Assembly: GCA_900756945.1 (NCBI GenBank)
Contig: CAAELZ010000022.1
Span: 1-44,642 of the forward strand
DNA from: an uncultured Collinsella sp.
GTDB taxonomy: Bacteria; Actinomycetota; Coriobacteriia; Coriobacteriales; Coriobacteriaceae
DNA: 44,642 nt
Reading direction: 5' to 3'
The translations under genes and the position numbers were made by a program. Positions 8,394 to 16,800 of this stretch are shown in pieces. The number at the start of each line of letters is the position of its first letter. Positions within the stretch are counted from its first letter, which is position 1. Under the pieces are notes generated by a model that saw only the letters and a list, made by a program, of their open reading frames with translations, made no database searches and was not told the DNA's origin.

Positions 8394-8656
8394 TAGGCGA
8401 TCTCGGCGCGAGCGGCCTCGATAGCGCGCGTAAGCTGATCGGCGCAAGAGGTCTTTTTCATACCGCAGGTATTACCGGCGAGAACCTCGATTACGCGATC
8501 GGCAGGAGCACCCTCGACTAACTTGGAGATTGCCTTGAGATTGCCGTCACAGCCGCCGGTAAACTCAACGCCCAGCACCTTGCTGCCATCGTCAGAGAGA
8601 TTGAGGTGAATATTGCGAGAGCATACACCCTGCGGCTTGTAGTCAAAACTAATCAT
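8393..8656 (-). CDS. Small TSCPD-domain protein
   Basis: An 87-residue stand-alone TSCPD domain, the cysteine-containing module also found at the C terminus of some class II ribonucleotide reductases. Visible marks are GVCSRNIHL near the N terminus, FTGGCDGNLKAI, the module signature NTCGMKKTSCADQL and a helical end. The four conserved cysteines (about 12, 36, 64, 70) could bind a metal. The function of stand-alone copies is unknown. GAGGGG precedes the ATG. Its stop overlaps the start of the Tat lipoprotein. Confidence 0.85.
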   Translation of the reverse strand: MISFDYKPQGVCSRNIHLNLSDDGSKVLGVEFTGGCDGNLKAISKLVEGAPADRVIEVLAGNTCGMKKTSCADQLTRAIEAARAEIA

Positions 8657-8769
8657 TGAGATCCCCTCTCAGAAAGAAATTTCAGACGTCTATTATCCCC
8701 GCCTGGGCCGACTTATTATCGCAAGCACCGATTCAACATCCTACGATGCATGGACTCGCGGGGGCAAGA

Positions 8770-10569
8770 TTAGCAGTCCGCACCCTGCGCGTGGACCGTG
8801 CGCTTCTCCCGATACATATTGTGGTCGGCGACACGATATACATCGGCCAGCGTATTTCCAGCCGTCTCGACGGTCGCCACGCCAATCGATGCGCTGACCG
8901 TCAGGGCCTCATCGCTTACCGCGGCAAGACCGAGACGAAGATCCTGTTCCAGCCCGAGCGCAGACTCGTTGTCAGTATGGGGGCAAACCAGCAAAAACTC
9001 GTCGCCGCCAAGGCGCATCGGCAGATAATCCGCACCAGCCACCCGCCGCAGCACGGACGCCGTCCGTCGCAGCAGTTCATCCCCCATCTCGTGACCATAG
9101 ATGTCGTTGGTCCGCTTGAGATAATTGCAGTCCAACATAATCACGCTCACGGGCAAGTCCTCGTTTACCAGGCTATCTCCGCGCGATTCAAGATAGTTGC
9201 GGTTGCGAAGCCCCGTCAGTTTGTCTTGATATGACAGCTCCTCGGCATGCTTGACCATCGATATGTTGTGCGTCGCCACGACGACCGACTCCAGCCGGCC
9301 TTGCTCATCGCGATGCTGGGGGACAACCTGTAGCGAGTACCAAGCGCCTCGACAATCTCGCACCTCGGCAGCCAAGTACGGTACGCCCTCCATACGTTCA
9401 CGAATCGAACTTATATCTACGAGTCCCACAACCGCTTCGCGGCTTTCGGGGCTCACGATATCCCGGCAGACCGTGTCCATAAAGTCATATGCCTCGCTGT
9501 GCTCGGCAAATATCTTCGCTATCGCCGGCGACATATTGATCCCCTCGATCTCGAGGGTGTCGAGATGCAAAAGGAAGGTCGAATCGTAGATGGCGCTTAT
9601 GGCATTGATAATGCCGAGCTGTTTATCCTTTTCGACCAAATTGCGGTGGTCAACGATATTTCGAGCCAACAGCACCACGACCCAAAACGCAAGACACACC
9701 AAGACGCCGACGGCGACAAATGAAATCCTGTCAGACATGACCTCAGATTTGGGATATAGCGCAAACAGGCGGTAGTCCTTATATGCCGCACGCACGGCAT
9801 ACCATTCGTCTCCTCGATATTCGATGCGCGTCAGGCCGTCGTCTTTCCACTCAACTCCTACGCTGGTGAGGAGTCGGGCGAGCGACACGTCAGCATCGGC
9901 ACTGTTGGATGAGACAATCTCCGCATCCTCCATAACAAGCACCGTGGGACCCTGGTGGAAGGTACTGTTCGAAAGCACGTCGGCTATGGCATATGAATAG
10001 TCGTCCGCCGTATCGGAAACAAGTGAGCGGTATGCCAGGGCAACGCCGTCGCCATACGGAACAGCACAGACGGCAAAAACGACACCACGGCGCTCATCGA
10101 CAGTTGAGTAGGTCACTTTGGAACCTTGATACATCGATGCGACCGGCGAACAGGCCAACTCATCTCGCCACAACATGAGCGGATCGCGACCATCGATGTC
10201 GTAGTGGGCAGCCATATGGCCATCGGAGTCCATGACCATCAGCCCCGAAAGGTTCTCGGCATGGACAAATTGCTCGATAAGATCGTCGTTAACCTCAACG
10301 CGATCAGAGGACAGGAACGTCACAAACGATTCGAGCGCGGCATCCAAATTGTGCGTCGCCTCGGTTTTTCTTCCCTGTTCATATCGGTCATATTTTTCGC
10401 AAGCGTTCTCCAAAAACACCATGGTTTCTTGGCCAAACCCAAGCGTTTTTTCGAGGCAGCGATGGGTTCCAACCGTATACAACAGGCCTAACAAGACGGC
10501 GCTGACAATAACGCTGGCAGCTATGACGTTCAGAGTCTTTCGACTCAAGCGGTGCTCATCAGTTGTCAT
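8770..10569 (-). CDS. Membrane diguanylate cyclase with extracytoplasmic sensor
   Basis: A 599-residue protein predicted to make cyclic di-GMP from two GTP. Transmembrane segments at ~12-33 and ~283-303 enclose a ~250-residue extracytoplasmic sensor, probably Cache-like (IEYRGDEWYAVRAAYKDYRLF). A PAS-like region (~315-440) precedes the GGDEF domain, which starts at LSYQDKLTGLRNRNY. The substrate motif LDCNYLKRTND and an intact GGDEF (521-525) indicate activity. The position of the product-inhibition RxxD site reads GADY, so feedback control appears absent. Its ATG overlaps the TGA of the solute-binding protein upstream by four bases, which suggests a two-part sensor. Confidence 0.92.
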   Translation of the reverse strand: MTTDEHRLSRKTLNVIAASVIVSAVLLGLLYTVGTHRCLEKTLGFGQETMVFLENACEKYDRYEQGRKTEATHNLDAALESFVTFLSSDRVEVNDDLIEQFVHAENLSGLMVMDSDGHMAAHYDIDGRDPLMLWRDELACSPVASMYQGSKVTYSTVDERRGVVFAVCAVPYGDGVALAYRSLVSDTADDYSYAIADVLSNSTFHQGPTVLVMEDAEIVSSNSADADVSLARLLTSVGVEWKDDGLTRIEYRGDEWYAVRAAYKDYRLFALYPKSEVMSDRISFVAVGVLVCLAFWVVVLLARNIVDHRNLVEKDKQLGIINAISAIYDSTFLLHLDTLEIEGINMSPAIAKIFAEHSEAYDFMDTVCRDIVSPESREAVVGLVDISSIRERMEGVPYLAAEVRDCRGAWYSLQVVPQHRDEQGRLESVVVATHNISMVKHAEELSYQDKLTGLRNRNYLESRGDSLVNEDLPVSVIMLDCNYLKRTNDIYGHEMGDELLRRTASVLRRVAGADYLPMRLGGDEFLLVCPHTDNESALGLEQDLRLGLAAVSDEALTVSASIGVATVETAGNTLADVYRVADHNMYREKRTVHAQGADC

Positions 10570-11438
10570 GAATTTCCTCCTTGCCCGCCCGTCGTCGCTC
10601 CTGTCTTGTAATTGCCCACAATACGGTCAATCGTGCCATCTCGATCCATGTCGAACAGCGCGGTATTGAGATCCTTTACGACCGATCCTTCATAGCTGTC
10701 ATCAAACGCGACGCCCAGGTCAACCGTCATAACATTGTCGGCAAACACACGGTAAACGCCGGGATACTGAGCAACGAGTCGGTCAAGCGACTGGACATCC
10801 GCCATCCAGCAGTCAACGTACCCTTTGACTAGAGCGGCTTTGCAGAGTTCGGCAGAGCCATATGATTTGATTTGAACGTCCGACGAGACCCCCAAATCCC
10901 CCGCAAGCAATCGGCGTTCACTCACCGAACCCGCAATCACCGCAATGGTCTTACTTCCATCGAGATGTGCCAAGGACTTGATGCCACTCGTTTTCTTGGC
11001 GGCAACCGAGACCGTCACGGTTAGATACGGCTCGGTCCAGTAATACTTATCCTCGCGATAACAGGGAGAATAGTCACACCACAGGCAATCGATATCACCG
11101 TTTTTGAGCAGCCGGTCGCGATCGTTCCAGTCAATATCGACAAACTGTGGCTTGAGCCCCGCGCGCTTGCAGGCCTCGCGGGCGATGTCGATATCGATAC
11201 CGGCGTAATCGCCCGTGGTATCGACATACACATAGGGGTCGTTATCCGTAACGCCGATTTTGAGCACCGGGAGATCTCTATCGGCTTCATTCGAGGAGGA
11301 AGAACTGCTTCGAACGGTATACGTCAGGGCGCCCGCACAGACGGCAACAAGGAGTATGAGCGTAAACGAGACGATGGTGGCCCGCTTGATGCGTCTGGGC
11401 ACGTGCCCCCTTTCATCGAAACAGCAGTCGGAGTTCAT
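10566..11438 (-). CDS. Membrane-anchored family 3 solute-binding protein
   Basis: A 290-residue protein with a short cytoplasmic tail, one membrane anchor (~19-41) and a Ser-rich linker. A bacterial extracellular solute-binding family 3 fold follows: LKIGVTDNDPYVY, GDYAGIDIDIAREACKRAG, DIDCLWCDYSPCYRE and YYWTEPYLTVTVSVA. Family members bind amino acids. There is no lipobox and no ABC permease or ATPase next to it. Its gene overlaps that of a diguanylate cyclase, so a sensory role is more likely than transport. Longer in-frame starts exist at 11495, which falls inside the purB terminator, and at 11456. I prefer 11438, where GGG lies seven bases upstream. The exact start is uncertain. Confidence 0.85.
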   Translation of the reverse strand: MNSDCCFDERGHVPRRIKRATIVSFTLILLVAVCAGALTYTVRSSSSSSNEADRDLPVLKIGVTDNDPYVYVDTTGDYAGIDIDIAREACKRAGLKPQFVDIDWNDRDRLLKNGDIDCLWCDYSPCYREDKYYWTEPYLTVTVSVAAKKTSGIKSLAHLDGSKTIAVIAGSVSERRLLAGDLGVSSDVQIKSYGSAELCKAALVKGYVDCWMADVQSLDRLVAQYPGVYRVFADNVMTVDLGVAFDDSYEGSVVKDLNTALFDMDRDGTIDRIVGNYKTGATTGGQGGNS

Positions 11439-11466
11439 TTTATTACCCGGGCGCATATGCGACAGT

Positions 11467-11500
11467 AAAAAAAGCGCCTCGCCCAAGACGGGCAAGGCGC
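11467..11500 (-). terminator. Terminator of purB
   Basis: GCGCCTTGCCC and GGGCGAGGCGC form a perfect 11-pair stem with a five-base loop, followed by TTTTTTT on the minus strand. It lies 44 bases after the purB stop. Confidence 0.93.
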
Positions 11501-11543
11501 CAAAGGTTGAAATGCATCCGCAAGCGGTCGAATTAGGTTAACC

Positions 11544-12890
11544 CTACTCGAAGCTCAGCTGCTCCAGGCGATCGAAGACCGTATCGATGCGGGTGAGGAA
11601 GTCCCACGGATCAAAAATCTCGTCGAGCTTCTCCTGGCTGACGGTGCAGCGCGGATCGGCCTCGAGACGCTCCTTAAAGGTGGGGCCAGAGACACAATCC
11701 TGCACCTCGTGCCAGGTGGCCATGGCGTTCTCCTGCACAATGGCGTACGCATCCTCGCGGGTGATACCCGTATCGACGAGGGCAAGCAGGACCTTGGAGG
11801 AGAAGATGAGGCCGCGGGTCTTGTTGAGATTGGCCATCATGCGGGCCGGATACAGCTGCAGGCCGTCGATAACGCGAATGAGGCACTGGAACATATGGTC
11901 AAGCGCGATGAAGCTATCGGCCTGGGCGACACGCTCGGCGGAAGAGTGCGAAATGTCGCGCTCGTGCCACAGGGCGACGTTGTCGAAGGCGACCTGGGCG
12001 TTGGACTTCACGACGCGCGACAGACCGCAGACCTTCTCCATGGTGATGGGGTTGCGCTTGTGTGGCATGGCGGAGCTGCCCTTTTGGCCCTTGCGGAAGG
12101 GCTCCTCGGCCTCGAGTGTATCGGTCTTCTGCAGGTTGCGGACCTCGGTCGCGATGCGCTCGCAGGTGGCCGCTGTAGTGGCAAGCACGCCGGCAAGATA
12201 GGCGTGGTGATCGCGGCTGATGACCTGCGTGGACAGCGGGTCGTGAACCAGACCCAGGTGCTCACAGACGTACTCCTCGACGAACGGCTCGATGGAGCTG
12301 TAGGTGCCGACGGCACCGGAGATGGCACCGAAGGCAACGTTCTTGCGAGCATCCTCAAGACGATCAAGGTCGCGCTTGAGTTCCCATGCCCAAGAGCCAA
12401 ACTTCATGCCGAAGGTCATCGGCTCAGCATGGATGCCATGGGTGCGGCCAGCGCAAAGCGTATTGCGCTCCTCGAAGGCGCGGCGCTTGCAGATCACGCC
12501 GAGCTTCTTGACGTCCTCGATAATCAGATCACACGCCTGAGTAAGCTGATAGCACAGAGCAGTATCACCCAGGTCGGAGCTGGTCATACCGTAGTGAACC
12601 CAGCGGCTGGGCTTGGGGTCGCCCTCGGGAACATCGGCGTCGATGTACTCCTTCATGTTGGTCAGGAAGGCGATGACATCGTGGCGCGTGACCTCCTCGA
12701 TCTCATCGACCTTTGCCTTCTCAAAGTTGGCGTGGTCGCGGATCCACTGGGCTTCGTTTTTAGAAATGCCGATCTTGCCGAGCTCCGCCTGGGCCTCGCA
12801 GGCCAGGACCTCGATCTCCTGCCAAATGGCGTACTTGTTCTCGAGGGAGAAGATGTGTCCCATCTCCGGGCGGGTATAGCGATCGATCAT
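11544..12890 (-). CDS. purB: Adenylosuccinate lyase
   Basis: A 448-residue homotetrameric lyase of the fumarase/aspartase superfamily that releases fumarate from SAICAR and from adenylosuccinate, so it acts twice in purine synthesis. Family marks are MTSSDLGDTAL, GRTHGIHAEP with the catalytic His, and the signature GSSAMPHKRNP. The ATG at 12890 (MIDRYTRPEMG) has AAAGGAG seven bases upstream, so longer in-frame extensions are not used. It is a single gene ending in a strong terminator. Confidence 0.96.
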   Translation of the reverse strand: MIDRYTRPEMGHIFSLENKYAIWQEIEVLACEAQAELGKIGISKNEAQWIRDHANFEKAKVDEIEEVTRHDVIAFLTNMKEYIDADVPEGDPKPSRWVHYGMTSSDLGDTALCYQLTQACDLIIEDVKKLGVICKRRAFEERNTLCAGRTHGIHAEPMTFGMKFGSWAWELKRDLDRLEDARKNVAFGAISGAVGTYSSIEPFVEEYVCEHLGLVHDPLSTQVISRDHHAYLAGVLATTAATCERIATEVRNLQKTDTLEAEEPFRKGQKGSSAMPHKRNPITMEKVCGLSRVVKSNAQVAFDNVALWHERDISHSSAERVAQADSFIALDHMFQCLIRVIDGLQLYPARMMANLNKTRGLIFSSKVLLALVDTGITREDAYAIVQENAMATWHEVQDCVSGPTFKERLEADPRCTVSQEKLDEIFDPWDFLTRIDTVFDRLEQLSFE

Positions 12891-12994
12891 AGCGGCTCCT
12901 TTTTGGTTATTGGCACGTTGGTCGTAACCCAACCATTGTACCGTGCGCAGGTGCAAGTATGGGCAGCAGGCATGAACCTAACATTTTGAAGCAG

Positions 12995-13051
12995 GAGCGG
13001 GCAACGGGACGTCTGTGCGTCCGCGTCGCGGACGCACGCCGGCTGTGGTCA
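12995..13051 (-). repeat. tRNA-Gly 3'-end fragment with hairpin, copy C
   Basis: It begins with GAGCGGGCAACGGGACGTC, matching the tRNA-Gly 3' end (acceptor and T-arm 3' strand), then the perfect palindrome GTGCGTCCGCG/CGCGGACGCAC, then CCGGCTGTGGTC. It has the same design as copies A and B but a different hairpin sequence of the same form, which suggests selection for structure or independent decay. Confidence 0.65.
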
Positions 13052-13125
13052 GCATGCCCCGGTCCTCAAAGCCGTCGAAGGAGACCGGATCGAACCGAGT
13101 GTCCCAGCATCCCCCTTGGCTGATA

Positions 13126-13182
13126 GAGCGGGCAACGGGACGTCCGCGTATTTGCTTCGCAAATCCGCACCGGCTGCGGTCG
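13126..13182 (-). repeat. tRNA-Gly 3'-end fragment with hairpin, copy A
   Basis: A 57-bp unit identical base for base to 13257-13313. It has a tRNA-Gly 3' fragment (GAGCGGGCAACGGGAC), a hairpin with arms ATTTGC/GCAAAT and the end CGGCTGCGGTCG. The 74 bases between the two copies (13183-13256) show no gene. Confidence 0.8.
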
Positions 13183-13256
13183 ATCTCCCCGGATTCACGG
13201 AGACGATGGGGAAGACTTTGTTGAATTGGCCGTCCCAAGGTCTCCCGCGCCCGATG

Positions 13257-13313
13257 GAGCGGGCAACGGGACGTCCGCGTATTTGCTTCGCAAATCCGCA
13301 CCGGCTGCGGTCG
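13257..13313 (-). repeat. tRNA-Gly 3'-end fragment with hairpin, copy B
   Basis: Perfect 57-bp repeat of 13126-13182. This copy also keeps the flanking TGG (CCA on the minus strand) and shares 19 consecutive bases with the true tRNA-Gly end at 13445-13463. Confidence 0.8.
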
Positions 13314-13376
13314 CCTATCGGCGACCTTGCCTGCTCGCTATAAACGCTTCGCGTTTATTTAACGCTCGCACCCTGT

Positions 13377-13391
13377 CGGGTTCGATTCCCG
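13377..13391. repeat. T-arm-like sequence downstream of tRNA-Gly
   Basis: CGGGTTCGATTCCCG reads as a complete tRNA T-arm on the plus strand, with no tRNA body around it. It lies just beyond the tRNA-Gly terminator, the same relative position as the CGGGTTCGAACCCG palindrome beside tRNA-Lys. Palindromic ACGCTTCGCGT-type DNA follows at 13343-13358. Confidence 0.6.
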
Positions 13392-13402
13392 TCACTTTAT
13401 TG

Positions 13403-13434
13403 AAAAAGGCACAGTAACGAAACGTTACCGTGCC
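13403..13434 (-). terminator. Terminator of tRNA-Gly
   Basis: On the minus strand AGGCACGGTAACG pairs with CGTTACTGTGCCT, followed by TTTTTC. It starts about a dozen bases beyond the encoded CCA of tRNA-Gly. Confidence 0.88.
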
Positions 13435-13448
13435 TGAAATTCGAATGG

Positions 13449-13520
13449 AGCGGGCAACGGGACTCGAACCCGCGAGTGTCAGCTTGGGAAGCTGATGCCT
13501 TACCACTTGGCGATGCCCGC
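13449..13520 (-). tRNA. tRNA-Gly (anticodon CCC)
   Basis: Acceptor GCGGGCA pairs with TGCCCGC and the discriminator is T. The D-arm is CGCC/GGC with a short loop, the anticodon stem TCAGC/GCTGA carries loop TTCCCAA (anticodon CCC), and the T-arm is GCGGG-TTCGAGT-CCCGT. CCA is encoded at 13448-13446. Its own promoter and terminator bracket it. Confidence 0.95.
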
Positions 13521-13817
13521 ATATGTGGGGGATAGTATAACGCGGTTGTCTTGTTCGATACAAGGGTGGCGATGCTTGTTTTAGCTGTGGAGATTCGTTT
13601 GAAAATCGCGTCAATTGTGGAGACGAGGACCTTTGACTTCCTGTTCACCTTATCTTCTACCTGCGCTTTTGCTTGATTGTTGTATTTGAGCTCAATTTGT
13701 CAGGAATTGGGCAAGCTTTTGGTCAGGCTCCGGTACTTACCCGCATGAACCTCGGGGGTAGCCTCATCCTACGCGTCGCAGCCTCCCCGTGCGGCGCACG
13801 AGGGATAAGGAGCAGCC
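13521..13817. other. Intergenic region between tRNA-Gly and the adhesin gene
   Basis: It holds the tRNA-Gly promoter at 13534-13563 and the ribosome site of the adhesin gene (AAGGAG five bases before ATG 13818). The rest is moderately AT-rich and shows no gene. The adhesin promoter should lie here, but I see no convincing -35/-10 pair. Confidence 0.5.
13534..13563 (-). promoter_or_regulatory. Promoter of tRNA-Gly
   Basis: On the minus strand TTGTAT (13563-13558) and TATACT (13539-13534) are 18 bases apart, and the -10 ends ~14 bases before the tRNA 5' end. Confidence 0.7.
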
Positions 13818-16800
13818 ATGTCCAACGCACCCACGCACTCTGTCCACAGCGCAATCGCAACAGGTCCGCTGCTCCTGCTCCTCTTCCTGCTTTTCGGCTG
13901 CCTGGCACCGGGAGCCGCATTTGCCGTCGATGGCTACGACCAGCTCGGCTTCCGCACTATCAGCGATGATTGTGGGCCCTTCTTTATCGGCAAGTATGAA
14001 GCTCAAGACGCCTCGATTGCCTACTGCATGAACCAGGAGCGTCCCGGCCCCACCAAGCCGGGCGGCCCATGGCTCAACTTTGATCAAGGCTGGGTGTGGC
14101 TCGACGACGAGTTCGCAGCAATCGTTTGTCACGGATATCCTACCGCCACGTCGTTTGGCGGTTACCATCTTTCACCCGATCGCGCCCGCGCCGCCACCCA
14201 GCTTGCCGTATGGATGCTCAACGGCACTACCCATGTCGACGGCACCTACTCCTACACGACCGCTCAGGGCAAAACCAAGAGCGGGCACTTTACCGCCGAC
14301 GATGAAGTCGTGGCGGCTGCGCGGTGGCTCCACGACAGCGCAAAATCAGGAAGCATCAAAGCCGCTCCGCACCGCGCGCGACGCTATCTAGGAACCGTAT
14401 CGGGCGGCAGCAGACGTCAAGACATGCTCTATGTACTGCCGGCGGTCTCTGTTTCCTTCCAAAAGCAGTCTGCGAACACTGTTATTACCAGCGGAAACAA
14501 TACCTATCAGTTTACCGGGGCAACATTCGATGTTTTTGAGAGCGCCAGCGGCGCGCGTGTCGGCACCATCCAGATGGACAGCAACGGTCAAGCGCAGGCA
14601 GCACTTCTGCCCAACACGGCATACTACCTAGTTGAGACAACAGCGCCAGCTGGTTATATCCCCCTGCACGATCGCATTGCCTTTACCACGACGGATAACG
14701 GCGGATACGTCACCATTGATGAACAACCCGGCACCATTACCTTGCGCATTGTAAAGCTCGACGCCGCAACGAATGCAGGCCCCCAAGTTGGGGCTTCGCT
14801 CGCAGGAGCAGAATTCGTGTGCGTATCGCAATCAACCCCTGGATGGACACAAACTCTCAGGACCGATGAAAGCGGTCGAGCTACCCTCACCGATGTCCCC
14901 CTGGGAACCTTTACCATCTATGAATCGAAGGCGCCCGAGGGCTATTTGCCCTCCGGTGACAGTTGGTCTTACACCGTTGGAGCCGACCAACTCGGCGATT
15001 CAGGCGTGGTCGAGATCGAATCTCGCGTTTCCGATATCCCCATTGCTTTTGACCTTGAGATTTCCAAATTCAAGGACTACGGCAATAGCGATCAATCCGG
15101 CCTGGAGCAGCCGGCAGGAGATGTTGTCTTTGAGGTTGTCAGTAACAGCTCTCAGCAGGTTGTTGGCACACTGACCACAAACATCTATGGCTTTGCCTCC
15201 ACCAAAGATCAGCCCGAAGCATGGTTTGGCGCAGGCAAGCGACCCGCCGGTGTCCACGGAGCCATCCCATACGACCGCGCCGGCTACACCGTTCGTGAGG
15301 TTCCGGAAACCGTCCCAGAGGGTTTTAAACGTGCAGGGGAATGGACCGTCGAGGCCAATCAGATTTCCGACGGCGCCGAGCTTCAATATATCGTGGACAA
15401 CCACGCTCTGTCGACGCATCTCCAGATTGTAAAACGCGATGCCCAAACAGGCGCTTCTGTTCCCCTAGCCGGATTCACCTTCCAACTCCTCGACAGCAAT
15501 CACAAACCCGTCTCACAAACTTGCTGGCATCCAGCACATAACGTAATGGACACCTTTACGACTGACGCGACCGGGACCGTCACACTGCCCGAATCGCTCG
15601 TGCCGGGCACCTATTATGTACGCGAAACCTCGGCCAAAGAGCCCTATCTTGTCGGCAAAGAGATCGAGGTAAACATACCCGCCGACATGAACCTAACGCC
15701 CGTTGCAATCGCCTCGTATTATGACCACGCCGCGACCGGAAACATCAGGATCGTTAAAACCGATGTCGTAGACGGCAGCAGCCTCGCGGGCGCCATCTTT
15801 GAGATCCGTGCCTCGGGTGATATCGTGCGCCCCGACGGTAGCATTGCCGCGCTCGACGGTGAGACTGTCGCTACCGTCACAACGGATGAAACTGGAGAAG
15901 CACGCGCGGACGACCTCCCGCTGGGATCTGGCACCGCACGCTACGAGGTTGTCGAGACTCAAGCGCCGGCAGGCTTCTTACTCGACCGGACGCCCCATAT
16001 CGTAGACCTCGCTTATGCCGACCAGAAAACACCCGTTGTAGAAGCACGGCTTAACGTATCCGACAATTACACCAAGGTTGATATCTCCAAGGTCGATGCA
16101 AGCGGAGAGCAGGAAGTGAAAGGCGCACAACTCACCTTATATGGTCCCGATAAAACCGAAATAGACTCCTGGACCTCATCCGACAAGCCGCACCGCGTCG
16201 AACATCTTGCACCCGGCACCTACTCGTTGCGCGAAATGATGTCTCCGCGGACCTATGACCTTGCCGAGGAGATAACGTTTGAAATAAAGGATACGGGAGA
16301 AGTCCAATCCGTCGCGATGAAGGATGCGCCCATCGAGATCAAAGGACAGGTCGACAAGCGTCAGGAGCTTGTCCAACCTATCGGGAAGGGTCTGCTGGCC
16401 AACGGCGATGGTAAAAATCGCGCCGCAACGCAAACCAATACGGACGGTCTTTTCTCCTATACCATCGACGCTCGAAACGATTCAGCTACCTGGGTTGATG
16501 AGTTCACAATTACCGATGATCTTGAGTGTGCCGAGGACGATACGGCGAGATTCGTCTCAATCGAAACCCCCGTCGCCATCGGCGACCTCAACGGTCTGTG
16601 CAACGTGTGGTATCGCACGACGCCGTTGGACTCGACAGACGTCGATGAGCCGGCAAACGCGACACTTGACGATGGGCACGATAATCTTTGGCTTGAGTCC
16701 GACGAAGTAAAAGAGAGCCTGGGTGAGGATTGCCGCCTCGTCGATTACGACGGCTGGCACCTCTGGAAGGCGGATGTCTCGACCACGGAATCCGCCACAC

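Noticed and set aside
12995..13313. CRISPR array
   Set aside because: There are only three irregular copies, with hairpins and unequal spacers, and no cas genes. The repeats derive from the tRNA end.
13226..13417. Short coding frames in the tRNA-Gly repeat region
   Set aside because: They consist of repeat and tRNA sequence, have no ribosome sites and encode the same peptide wherever the 57-bp unit occurs.
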